20,000 nucleotides of DNA. It comes from Prorocentrum cordatum. Taxonomy: Eukaryota; Sar; Dinophyceae; Prorocentrales; Prorocentraceae. The notes beneath the pieces are model-generated. The model was not told where the DNA came from and did not search any database. It saw only the letters and a program-made list of their open reading frames with translations. Numbering within the stretch: position 1 is the first letter of the stretch; each line of letters begins with the position of its first letter. The DNA lies in assembly GCA_963575745.1 (NCBI GenBank), contig CAUYUJ010011238.1:1-20000 (forward strand). Reading direction: 5' to 3'. Below are positions 7,313 through 15,328 of this stretch, piece by piece. The translations under genes and the position numbers were made by a program.

Positions 7313-7462
7313 AGGGCGGAGGGCGCTAGGGTAGGCCCTTGCTCGGGCCGGTCCGTCCGCTCTCCAGCGTAGCGGTTTGGTCGGGCCAGTCCGGGCTGGT
7401 CGGTGTGCGCGCACTGTCGGCATCGCCGGTGGGGGCCCGTGGAGCCCCAGGGCAAGTGTTGA

Positions 7463-7545
7463 GTCGATCGGGCACGTCCCTCTACAGGAGGAATATTCAG
7501 GAATATTCAAAAGTTGTCCAACAAAAAATTAGCCTGGCGAAGGAC
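7463..7545 (+). mobile_element. Family M left-end fragment
   Basis: GGGCACGTCCCTCTACAGG followed by AGGAAT, TATTC and AACAAAAAATTAG matches the left arm and adjoining interior of the intact element. No matching right end follows before the minisatellite, so this is a solo end or truncated copy. Confidence 0.6.
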
Positions 7546-7559
7546 CCAACCATATGCAG

Positions 7560-7980
7560 TTGTGAATGCCGCAGTTGTGCTGGGTGGTGGCGGACGCATG
7601 CGGGCGGTGCCACTGGGACCTTCGTTGGAGCTCCCTATGGGGCCACGAAGCGCTGTACTGAGTGGGTGAGACGCGGTCAGCAAGGGCTGTGCTGCGTGGT
7701 GGCGGACGCATGCGAGCGGTGCCACTGGGACCTTCGGTGGGGCTCCCTATGGGGCCACGAAACGCTGTACTGGGTGGGTGAAACGCAGGCAGGGAGCAAG
7801 GGCTGTGCAGGGTGGTGGCGGACGCATGCGGGCGGTGCCGCTGGGACCTTTGGTGGAGCTCCCTATAGGGCTACGAAGCGCTGTTCTGGGTGGGTGAAGC
7901 GCAGGGAACAAGGGCTGTGCTGGGTGGTGGCGGACGCAAGCGGGCAGTGCCACTGGGACCTTTGGTGGAGCCCCCTATGG
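7560..7980 (+). repeat. Minisatellite, long units (112-116 bp)
   Basis: Four units are marked by CGGACGCA at 7591, 7703, 7819 and 7931. Each contains TGCCACTGGGACCTT...GGAGCTCCCTATGGGGCCACGAA followed by about 24 extra bases (AAGGGCTGTGCTG...) missing from the short units downstream. Confidence 0.93.
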
Positions 7981-9275
7981 GGCCACGAAACGTGCGAGGG
8001 GTGTGCCAGAATGGGGTGTGGAACCGCATGCCAGCGCAGCCACTGGGGCCTTCGGTGGAGCTCCCTATGGAGCCACGAAACGTGTGAGGGGTGTGCCGAA
8101 ATGGGGGGTGGAACCGCATGCGAGCGCAGCCACTGCGGCGTTCGGTGGAGCTCCCTATGGGGCCACGAGACGTGTGAAGGGCGTGCCGAAAAAGGGGGTG
8201 GAACCGCATGCGAGCGCAGCCACTGGGGCCTTCGGTGGAGCTCTCTATGGGGCCACGAACCGTGTGAGGGGTGTGCCGAAATGGGGGGGGAACCACATGC
8301 GGGTGCAGCCACTGGGGCGTTCGGTGGAGCTCCCCATGGAGCCACCCACGAAGCGTGTGAGGGGTGTGCCAGAATTGGGGGTGGAACCGCATGCGGGCGC
8401 AGCCACTGGGGCCTTCGGTGGAGCTCCCTATGGGGCCACGAAACGTGTGAGGGGTGTGCCAGAATGGGGGGTGGAACCGCATGCGGGCGCAGCCACTGGG
8501 GCCTTCGGTGGAGCTCCCTATGGGGCCACGAAACGTGTGAGGGGTGTGCCAGAATGGGGGGTGGAACCGCATGCGGGCGCAGCCACTGGGGCCTTCGGTG
8601 GAGCTCCCTATGGGGCCACGAAACGTGCGAGGGGTGTGCCAGGATGGGGGGTGGAACCGCATGCGGGCGCAGCCACTGGGGCCTTCGGTGGAGCTCCCTA
8701 TGGGGCCACGAAACGTGTGAGGGGTGTGCCAGAATGGGGGGTGGAACCGCATGCGGGCGCAGCCACTGGGGCCTTCGGTGGAGCTCCCTATGGGGCCACG
8801 AAACGTGTGAGGGGTGTGCCAGACATGGGGGGTGGAACCGCATGCGGGCGCAGCCACTGGGGCCTTCGGTGGAGCTCCCTATGGGGCCACGAAAGTGTGA
8901 GGGGTGTGCCAGAATGGGGGTGGAACCGCATGCGGGCGCAGCCACTGGGGCTTCGGTGGAGCTCCCTATGGGGCCACGAAACGTGTGAGGGGTGTGCCAG
9001 AATGGGGGGTGGAACCGCATGCGGGCGCAGCCACTGGGGCCTTCGGTGGAGCTCCCTATGGGGCCACGAAACGTGTGAGGGGTGTGCCAGAATGGGGGGT
9101 GGAACCGCATGCAGGCGCAGCCACTGGGGCCTTCGGTGGAGCTCCCTATGGGGCCACGAAACGTGTGAGGGGTGTGCTAGAATGGGGGTTGGAACCGCAT
9201 GCGGGCGCAGCCACTGGGGCCTTCGGTGGAGCTCCCTATGGGGCCACGAAACGTGTGAGGGGTGTGCCAGAAGGG
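7981..9275 (+). repeat. Minisatellite, 90 bp units (14 copies)
   Basis: The GAACCGCATG marker lies at 8021, 8111, 8201, 8290, 8384, 8474, 8564, 8654, 8744, 8835, 8923, 9012, 9102 and 9192 (the 8290 copy reads GAACCACATG). The spacing is mostly exactly 90 bp, with 88, 89, 91 and 94 bp exceptions. The unit has no stop in several frames on both strands, so long open frames (up to ~549 codons) cross it. One frame reads as a 30-residue Cys/His/Trp-rich repeat (CEGCARMGGGTACGRSHWG and so on). Indels that are not multiples of three change that frame near 8830-9010, so it is probably not a conserved protein. Central units are nearly identical, suggesting recent amplification. Confidence 0.96.
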
Positions 9276-9319
9276 TGTGTGGGAGGGGGAGGAGGGGGGA
9301 GGAGGGAGGGAGGAAGGAG

Positions 9320-9485
9320 GCGGGAACGCGGGGCACCGTCTCTTCAAAACGAGGACCCAACACCACAGGATGGTTGGAAAATAGTATGGGGACGATGTGT
9401 TTAAAAAAAGTTTGACTATTTGGGCGCATTGTTTGATTGTTTCTTCTTCCAATATCCTCCTGTAGGGGGGCAGGCCCGACCTAAG
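9320..9485 (+). mobile_element. Degenerate family M element
   Basis: AAAATAGTATGGGGACGATG in the interior is identical to the intact copy for most of its length. The right end CCTCCTGTAGGGGGGCAGG followed by CCCGACCTAAG matches the family right arm. The left end (GGGCACCGTCTCTTC...GAGGA) is diverged. It starts just beyond the 90 bp minisatellite. Confidence 0.7.
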
Positions 9486-9988
9486 TCCAGGGAACCCCGA
9501 GAAGCATTCCTGGAAGAGCGTTCCCGGGGGCTGCGGCAGTGCTGGGGGCCTGTCGGACCGGGCGGGTGAAGTTCCGCCGGGCCGAGCAGATGCTTTTAGC
9601 TGGGGGGGAGGAGCGAGTCGACTACCCGTAAGAGTGGCCCCTCGCAGGAGTGACCTTTGGTGCGGGCCCAGTGGGGCTCCCCGATGACCGAACGCGATGC
9701 GTTAGTAGCATCCTGCGCGCTCGTGCTTGGCCCCCACGCGGCCCCCAAGAAGCCGCGCACCAGAGGTCACTCGTGCCCAGGGTCACCCCTGCGTGTAGTC
9801 GAGCAGGGGAGGGTGGGGCAGGCTTACAGTCGAGTTCGAGCAGCAGAGGTCGACCCCGACAAGCCTAAGGCTACCCCCGTGTCCTATGTGTGTCGCGCCT
9901 CGTGTCCCCTGCGCTCCTGGGTCCGCGGCCGTGTCCTCGGAGGAGTCTTGTGTCCTCTCGCGCATCCTCTCCAACACAGTGGGGGCCC
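9486..9988. other. Unassigned, no supported gene
   Basis: GC-rich DNA with open frames in several phases. None has a clear third-position bias or a recognisable domain. Confidence 0.5.
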
Positions 9989-10150
9989 ATGCCAAGAAAC
10001 ACCCTGCTCGCCTCCAGGGTGCCCTGGGTTCCTTCTTGGGCTTCGATTGGTTTTGCGCTGGAGAGCGCGACGTTCCTGCACCAACGACCAATGAACGCCC
10101 TGGGGTCTCAGGGTTGGGTTTCTTCTGGAAGGTTTCCTGTGGTCGGACCC
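9989..10150 (+). repeat. Repeat family B, copy 2
   Basis: Starts CATGCCAAGAAACACCC and passes through CCAGGGTGCCCTGG (a 14 bp inverted motif). It ends CAGGGTTGGGTTTCTTCTGG and AAGGTTTCC. The last ~20 bases overlap the candidate exon that follows. Confidence 0.75.
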
Positions 10151-10214
10151 CTACTGCATCGGGCTGGACCGCGAGAGGCAGATCCAGTCGCCCCAGGGCG
10201 CTATATACATCCCC
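10131..10214 (+). CDS. Exon-like reading frame, unknown protein
   Basis: From about 10137 to 10214 one frame has G/C at nearly every third position. It reads as a mixed peptide: LWSDPYCIGLDRERQIQ, then SPQGAIYIP. A possible acceptor AG lies at 10129-10130 and a possible GT donor at 10215. The frame stays open to about 10433, but the compositional bias is lost after 10215. Its 5' end overlaps the 3' end of repeat B. The family is not recognised, and the stretch is short enough to be chance. Confidence 0.25.
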
Positions 10215-10452
10215 GTGAAAAAAGTGTATAACGAAAGTGGCACAGGGATGGAAGCCAAAACGATGTTGAATCAGACCAGGCGGGGCCCGTCGCACGAAGC
10301 GACATCCGCCTGTCAACGTTACGGAAGAACCTCTCGTCTGCAATGCGCGGTGCACGTTAGCCATCCGACTGTGGGAACGAAGTCGCACGGCAGAACGTGG
10401 AACCGCCCACGCCAGCGGCCCTGTGAAGGATGAACTTGGAAGAGCACCCAGG

Positions 10453-10585
10453 CATTAAGTGGCATCCGCCTCCCAATGTCGCCACTGGGCGCGCAAGCCA
10501 AAACATGGCATATCAATAACCTGGCCTGGCCCATGGTGCACGCCTGCACACGCTGCCAACATTGAAAGGCGAATGTCACTTAATG
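10453..10585. mobile_element. Foldback/MITE-like element with 29 bp imperfect TIRs
   Basis: The left arm 10453-10481 (CATTAAGTGGCATCCGCC...) matches the reverse complement of 10557-10585 at 24 of 29 positions. All five differences are transitions. Weaker similarity extends outward to about 10440 and 10600. A third, direct copy of the motif AAGYGRCATCCGCCT occurs near 10277. No coding capacity. Confidence 0.75.
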
Positions 10586-10789
10586 ACAATACTCTTTGGG
10601 CGGTGCCGTCTGCAGATTATTCAAAACAATCGTCTTGTTGATGTTGTTATAAGTTGTCCCGGCTGTGTAGGAGCGCTCTGGAGCGGCCGCGGTGCCCGAG
10701 ACGTGCTCCAGACCCGCCATCTCCTGGAGGTCCCGAGGGATCACTGGCCGGTGATGTCGTCTTCCTCCGTGGACGGGCTAACGGCGATG

Positions 10790-10960
10790 TACACATTGTT
10801 CATTTCTAATTCTTCGAAAGTTCCTTGATTTCTTGAGGTGGCAAGATCCTTTCATTTCTAATTGTTCTATCCTGGGCCTCTTCCTGGCCACTAGCGGGCC
10901 AGGAACAATTAGAAACAAGCACAATTAGAAATGAGCACGATTAGACATGAACGACGTGTA
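10790..10960. mobile_element. Foldback/MITE-like element with 22 bp TIRs and 16 bp tandem motif
   Basis: The outer arms 10790-10811 and 10939-10960 match at 18 of 22 positions and end in TACAC/GTGTA. Inside are a perfect 9 bp stem (TTCCTGGCC/GGCCAGGAA, 10881-10905, 7-base loop) and three tandem 16-mers (ACAATTAGAAACAAGC and variants, 10905-10952). Two inverted copies of the same AATTAGAAA motif lie on the left. Imperfect direct repeats TAACGGCGATGTA and TAGCGGTGATGTA flank and partly overlap the ends, possibly an aged target duplication. Confidence 0.75.
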
Positions 10961-11358
10961 GGTAGCGGTGATGTAGGCTTCGGTGGTGTGGGGACGCGTG
11001 ACTCGCGCTATCCTACAACTCGAATGGATCGTGCTCGCTCGACCCGGTCGCAGATTGGAGATGCAGGGAGGTGTGGTTCGTGATCACTTGCGCTTTGGTT
11101 TCTAACATCACCGTTGAGAAACATCGCCGTTGGCCCGGCCTTGGTGACCGTTGCTGTCGTCGACCTGGCGTCGTCCCCGGGAAGCCGGTCCACCCCGAGT
11201 CGGAGTCGATCCCCTCCCCCGCCCCGCCTGCGGGCCGCGGTCCTGGACCCGGACCAAGAAGGGGGAACAAGCCGCTGCTGGCCAGGGCTCGAACGAAACG
11301 GTGTTTGGGCGAAATTGTGAACCGTGTTCTTCTCTCGCAGCAAATCGAGGCCTCCCAG
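10961..11358. other. Unassigned; acceptor-like site at its right end
   Basis: Several open frames occur on both strands without convincing coding bias. GTTCTTCTCTCGCAG at about 11326-11340 is a good + strand 3' splice-site match. It lies 18 bp before the foldback element at 11359. Confidence 0.45.
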
Positions 11359-11543
11359 ATGGGGTCCGAGTGAATGGGGTCGGAGGATCGCGCCGCATCG
11401 CCGATGCATCGCCGATGCAGCTCGACGTGGAGCCCGATTTGCTTCACGTCGACGTCGACGAAGCTCGCCGATGCATCGACCATGCATCGGCGATGCATTG
11501 GCGCTGCGGCGCAATCCTCCGACCCAATTTATTATGACCCCAT
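11359..11543. mobile_element. Foldback/MITE-like element with 61 bp TIRs
   Basis: The arms 11359-11419 and 11483-11543 match at about 53 of 61 positions. They contain the repeated motif GCATCGCCGATGCATCGCCG. The 63 bp loop holds a further inverted pair, TCGACGTG/CACGTCGA. Weak similarity continues outward (CGAGGCCTC versus CGAAGCCAC). No coding capacity and no clear target duplication. Confidence 0.88.
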
Positions 11544-11559
11544 TTCGTTGTGGCTTCGT

Positions 11560-12110
11560 TCCGCCGCAAGGGCAGGACGAAGACAGAGCGAAGGGAAACT
11601 AAAACAAAACGGAGGCGAAAAGCACTGCGCAGCTCGAGCCCTGCTGCCGGTGGCCGCTCCTGACGCTGCCCGCGCGTGGCCGGGGCGCGCCGCGGAGCAG
11701 GGAGGCGGAGGCGGAGGCGGGAGGAGGACGCACAGCACGGTGCGCAGAGGCGGTTCGCCGGAGACCAGCTGGCATGCAGCCAAGACGCCGGGATGAGCGA
11801 CGGAAGGAAGCGGGGTCGTCTTCGCCGACACTGGCGCGTAAGCTGCTCGCGCACGGTCGCGCGTGAGCGCCAGCGCGCCCAGCGTCGCGTGTCGCGCTGG
11901 CCGCCCGCGTAGGCCACCGCGCAAGGTCGATATGTCATCTCGCGTGAGACCCGCTCCTGGTCGTCGCTCAGACGAGGATCCCTTTGGCCTCAGGAGGGCC
12001 TCTGGCTTTCGGAGTGCGCCTCTTAGGTCTGGGTTTTGGGGGACCTTGTCTTCGTGGCCGAGACCAACCGTGGCCAGGACAATGCGGGGCCGGCGTGCAG
12101 TGGGGGGGAG
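11560..12110. other. Unassigned GC-rich sequence
   Basis: No supported gene. A GGCGGA triplet-like run lies at about 11700-11725. A loose hairpin (CTGGCGC...GCGCCAG) lies near 11831-11874. Confidence 0.5.
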
Positions 12111-12115
12111 CAAAG

Positions 12116-12369
12116 ATATGGGGGGCGGAGTAGGTGCAACAGTCTTTGCAGAAGTTGTTGCCTGGATGCAGTAGTTTGCGGCCTGGGCGGACTAGTTGCG
12201 CGTGAGTACAATCGTGCACCATTTTCACCGCAATAAGTCACGTCCCTTGCTATAGTTCGTGGCCCCAGCAATACTTCGCGCATCAGCTAGGCCAGAGTAG
12301 TGGGGGTAGCACATGTGGGGGGCGGAGTAAGCGTGAGTGCAATCGTGTATTCTTTCAAGCGCAATACAG
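12116..12369 (+). repeat. Local diverged duplication (GGGGGGCGGAGTA...GTGAGTRCAATCGTG)
   Basis: Segment 12116-12234 and a shorter version at 12309-12369 share GGGGGGCGGAGTA and GCGTGAGTRCAATCGTG, followed by C-A-rich CGCAATA. The second lacks about 60 bp. The piece between them (12236-12298, GTCACGTCCCTTGC...AATACTTCGCGCATCAG) recurs near 12568-12630. Confidence 0.7.
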
Positions 12370-12381
12370 TGCGGGCGCGGC

Positions 12382-12560
12382 CGCAAGAAACCCTCGCAAG
12401 AAATCCAACCTTGAAAACCCGCGCGCGGGGTGCACCCGAGGGGAAGCCTGGAGCACCCTGAACGCAGCAGCTTCTTCAACGGCTGCGGGAAGTCACCGCG
12501 CAGCGCGCGGAGCGAAGAAACCCAGGATACCCTGACGAAAAGCATATGGTTTCTTGATGC
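12382..12560 (-). repeat. Repeat family B, copy 3 (inverted)
   Basis: Read on the minus strand, it shows AAGAAACCATATGCT, CAGGGTATCCTGGGTTTCTTC, CAGGGTGCTCCAGG and GGTTGGATTTCTTGCGAGGG. These follow the same order as the copies at 4383 and 9989. It is embedded between the two parts of the local duplication. Confidence 0.65.
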
Positions 12561-12630
12561 GCGCCCCCACTATAATTCACGCCCCTTGCATATATCCCGT
12601 GGCCCGAGCAAAACTTCGCGCACCAGTTCG

Positions 12631-12950
12631 CGCAAGCGAACTGCTGCACCTCCCACCGCCCCCCCACTAGCGCTGCCCCCACCGCTCCAGCCTGAAGGAA
12701 AGCGCCCTCGTTCCTTGTCCATCGTTCCTTCTGGTAGCCCGATGACTGTACTGGTTGTTGATGTTTGGGTTTTTTTCAATATACATAAAACTGAATCCAA
12801 TAAATTTGGGTTTGAATTCAAAAGCTGCTGGCAAACCATACGAGGAGACGCCTGCCGCAGCGGCCAGCGACTCGGTCCCCTGGACCACTCACCAAAGGCG
12901 ACGTGCGCAGGCCTCGCAGCGAAGCACGCGGTCGGGAGGCCGCGAACGCG
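12631..12950. other. Unassigned, including an AT-richer patch
   Basis: The patch at about 12740-12830 is noticeably AT-richer than its surroundings (CAATATACATAAAACTGAAT). No gene, TIR or tandem repeat is recognised. Confidence 0.5.
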
Positions 12951-12952
12951 GG

Positions 12953-13290
12953 GGAAGGGAGGCCCGGGATGGGGGACAAATCGTTCCAGGGCATTCCCGA
13001 ACGCAACGCGGCCCGGGATGGGGACAAATCGTTCCATGGCATTCCCGAACGCGAACGCGGGGGGAGGGAGGCCCTGGAGGAGGACAGATCGTTCCAGGGC
13101 ATTCCCGAACGCGAACGCGGGGGGAGGGAGGCCCGGGAGGAGGACAAATCGTTCCAGGGCATTCCCGAAGGCGAACGCGGAGGGAGGGAGGCCCGGGAGG
13201 AGGACACATCGTTCCAGGGCATTCCCGAACGCGAACGCGGGGGGAGGGAGGCCCGGGAGGAGGACAGATCGTTCCAGGGCATTCCCGAGC
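12953..13290 (+). repeat. 60 bp minisatellite (6 units)
   Basis: TCGTTCCAGGGCATTCCCGA recurs with TCGTTCC at 12981, 13029, 13089, 13149, 13209 and 13269. The spacings are 48 and then 60 bp four times. All spacings are multiples of three, and the unit is open in several frames. One frame encodes a 20-residue charged repeat (DRSFQGIPERERGGREAREE). Coding cannot be excluded, but no splice or start context supports it. GGGGGGAGGGAGGCCC in each unit is G-quadruplex-like. Confidence 0.93.
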
Positions 13291-13816
13291 TCTCTCAGAG
13301 CGCCCCAGAACGCTCTCAGAGCGTATCTCCCAGACCCGCCAGCTGTCAGAGATTCCCGACTTGGCCTCGTTCGAAGGTGTCCTCACCTAGGCTGGGAGAG
13401 GAAGGATGCGATCGGCTTAGTAACCTAAGTCGCGCCAAAACAATCGCGCGTCGCGCATCGCAGCCTGGGACTAAAAGCCGCCCCTCACCAATCGGGGGTG
13501 GTCAGAACCCCCACCCTGACGCGTCGGTTAGTGAATTGTCCGTCTTCGGTTCTCGAGAGGGCGCCGCGGCCGTCGTTTTACAGGCTTGCGCCCGCCAGGT
13601 TTGGGCCCGAGGTCGTTTTCACTAAACCACGTTTTACTAAAGGGGGCTCTGTCCATCCCCGAACCAAGGGGGGTATCGTGAGGGCGCGAAGGTAGCCGCG
13701 CGATGCGCGCATCGCGGGACGCGATATGCGCGAAGAGTTGCGGGTCAGGCTCGTGCCGCGCCAGCGCGGCAGCGACCCAAGGCGCGGGCGTGCAAGGTTG
13801 AGAGCTCCGCGAGCCT
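13291..13816. other. Unassigned, with short palindromes
   Basis: CTCTCAGAGCG occurs twice near 13292 and 13315. A perfect 18 bp palindrome of alternating CG/GC character lies at 13699-13716 (centre GATGCGCGCATC). No gene is supported. Confidence 0.5.
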
Positions 13817-14310
13817 GTTCCTTCCCCCCCTCCCTCTCCAAATCCTCCTCCCCGCCCCAGCACCTCCCCTTCCTCCCCCTTCTCCCCCTCCTCCTCCTCC
13901 TCCTCCTCCTCCTCCTCCTCCTCCTCCTCTCCTCCTCCTCCTCCTCCTCCTCCTCCCCCTCCTCCCTCCTCCTCCTCCTTCCTCTCCTCCTCCTCCTCCT
14001 CCTCCTCCTCCTTCCTCCTCCTCTCCCTCCTCCTCCTCCTCCTCCTCCTCCTCCTCCTCCTCCTCCTCCTCCTCCTCCTCCTCCTCCTCCTCCTCCTCCT
14101 CCTCCTCCTGCCTCCTCCTCCCTTCCTCCTCCTCCTCCTCCTCCTCTCCTCCTCCTCCCTCCGCCCCCTCCCCCCCCCTCATCATCCTCCTCCTCTCTCT
14201 CCACCCCCTACTCTCCCTCCTTTCCCCTCCCCCCTCCCCCATCCCTCCTCCTCCCCCCCAACTCCTCCCCCTCCTCCCCCCTCCTCTTCCGATCCCCCCT
14301 GGCCCCAGGA
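13817..14310 (+). repeat. Polypyrimidine (CTC/CCT) tract
   Basis: Nearly 500 bp are pyrimidine-rich on the + strand. The stretch 13863-14109 is 247 bp without a single purine, and 14111-14162 continues after one G. Open frames read as poly-Ser, poly-Leu, poly-Pro, or poly-Glu/Gly/Arg on the minus strand, and are not genes. It could serve structurally (triplex/H-DNA), but no function is shown. Confidence 0.97.
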
Positions 14311-14690
14311 TGCCCCTGGAGGACCTCGAGGCTTCCAGAGGCGTCTGATGCTCCAACCCACTTTAGCCGGGAGCACCAGGAAGAACTTCGAGCGCCAGGA
14401 AAGTGCCGAACTTGGAGGGTGTTCAAACGTCGGGCCCTGCGAGGCGATACTCGTGCGGCACTGTTTCGATACTTGTTCTGGGTGCTCGAAATTATGCCAA
14501 GGATGTGGTCCTGAAGCACGATGGGCGCAACATGACCAGAGGTCCGAGAGGAGCCGCGGTCCCGCAGGTGGCCCCCCGTTGCAGCGGGCCTCGCGCGGGC
14601 CCAGCCCGGAGCGCATCGGCGGCCGCGCCGTGGAGCGGCGGTCCACGCTGCGCGGGGAGGCCCTCGACAGGCGCCGACGGTCGTCGTCGA
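14311..14690. other. Unassigned
   Basis: Mixed GC-rich sequence after the polypyrimidine tract. No supported gene or repeat was found. Confidence 0.45.
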
Positions 14691-14726
14691 CGTCGTCGTC
14701 GTGGACGTGGTCGGCGTCGACGTTGC

Positions 14727-14752
14727 CGTTGACGTCAACGTTGACGTCAACG
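14727..14752. repeat. 26 bp perfect palindrome of 12 bp repeats
   Basis: Two overlapping copies of CGTTGACGTCAACG, 12 bp apart, form a perfect 26 bp palindrome. It sits in a CGTCGT/GACGTT-rich stretch (14675-14775). Each copy contains TGACGTCA, the classical CRE/bZIP binding core, but its context is simple repeat. Confidence 0.9.
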
Positions 14753-14834
14753 TTGCCTTTGGCCTTGACGTTGGAGCTGCCCTTCCGGAGAAGCGGGGGA
14801 GCAGGGGGTGGGCAGTAGGGGGAGGCGGGTTTCA

Positions 14835-14880
14835 GGGAGGGGGGGAGGAGGAGGAGGAGGAGGAGGAGGAAGAGGAGATG
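14835..14880. repeat. GGA/GGAA microsatellite
   Basis: A GGGGGGAGGAGGAGG run with minor interruptions; purine-only for about 45 bp. Confidence 0.9.
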
Positions 14881-14884
14881 GCGG

Positions 14885-15322
14885 CGAGGGAGGAAGGAGG
14901 CCTGTTGGATTTGTTAGGTGGGGTCCGAAGGTCCTCATCCTCCTCCTCCGCCGCCCCTTCCTCCTGATCAACACCGTCGTATTATCCTGGGTCGTTTTTT
15001 AGACTGCCCTGGAGCCGGAACACGGCCTCAAGGGGCCTCAAGGGTCGAAGAGAAGAGCCGGCCGTCGCTTCTCTTGCGCCGCCCAGAGCTCGTAGCTCGC
15101 GGAGCCCTGCCGTCAGGGGCTCCGACGGAGGGGGATTGGCCCAAGGGGGGGAAGCATCGACCCCCAGTCGCCCACTCGAGGAAGCGCAAGCCTGGATACA
15201 CAGACGCACGGATCGGCGCGGCGGGCCCCGTTTCTGGTACACAAAGAAATCGGCGAGCTCCGTCACCACACGAGGCGGCACTGGCTTCACGTTCCGCCCC
15301 TGGCGCCCACGCGCCAGATCCA
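14885..15322. other. Unassigned
   Basis: No supported gene. Several open frames lack coding bias. It ends at the target site of the intact family M element. Confidence 0.45.
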
Positions 15323-15328
15323 CGCATC

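Noticed and set aside
7540-9275. CRISPR array
   Set aside because: The repeats are contiguous 90-116 bp units with no unique spacers, and no cas genes are present.
7339-9415. Long open frames (up to ~549 codons, both strands) through the minisatellite, with a 30-residue Cys/His/Trp repeat
   Set aside because: The 90 bp unit is stop-free in several frames. Unit-length changes of 88, 89 and 91 bp shift the frame without restoring it, which a selected protein would not tolerate.
12430-13428. 332-codon + strand open frame across repeat B and the 60 bp minisatellite
   Set aside because: It spans an inverted dispersed repeat and a minisatellite, with no consistent third-position bias outside the array.
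13726-14514. 262-codon + strand and ~205-codon minus-strand frames across the pyrimidine tract
   Set aside because: Pure low-complexity Ser/Leu/Pro or Glu/Gly/Arg translations of a simple repeat, with no flanking unique coding sequence that I can defend.
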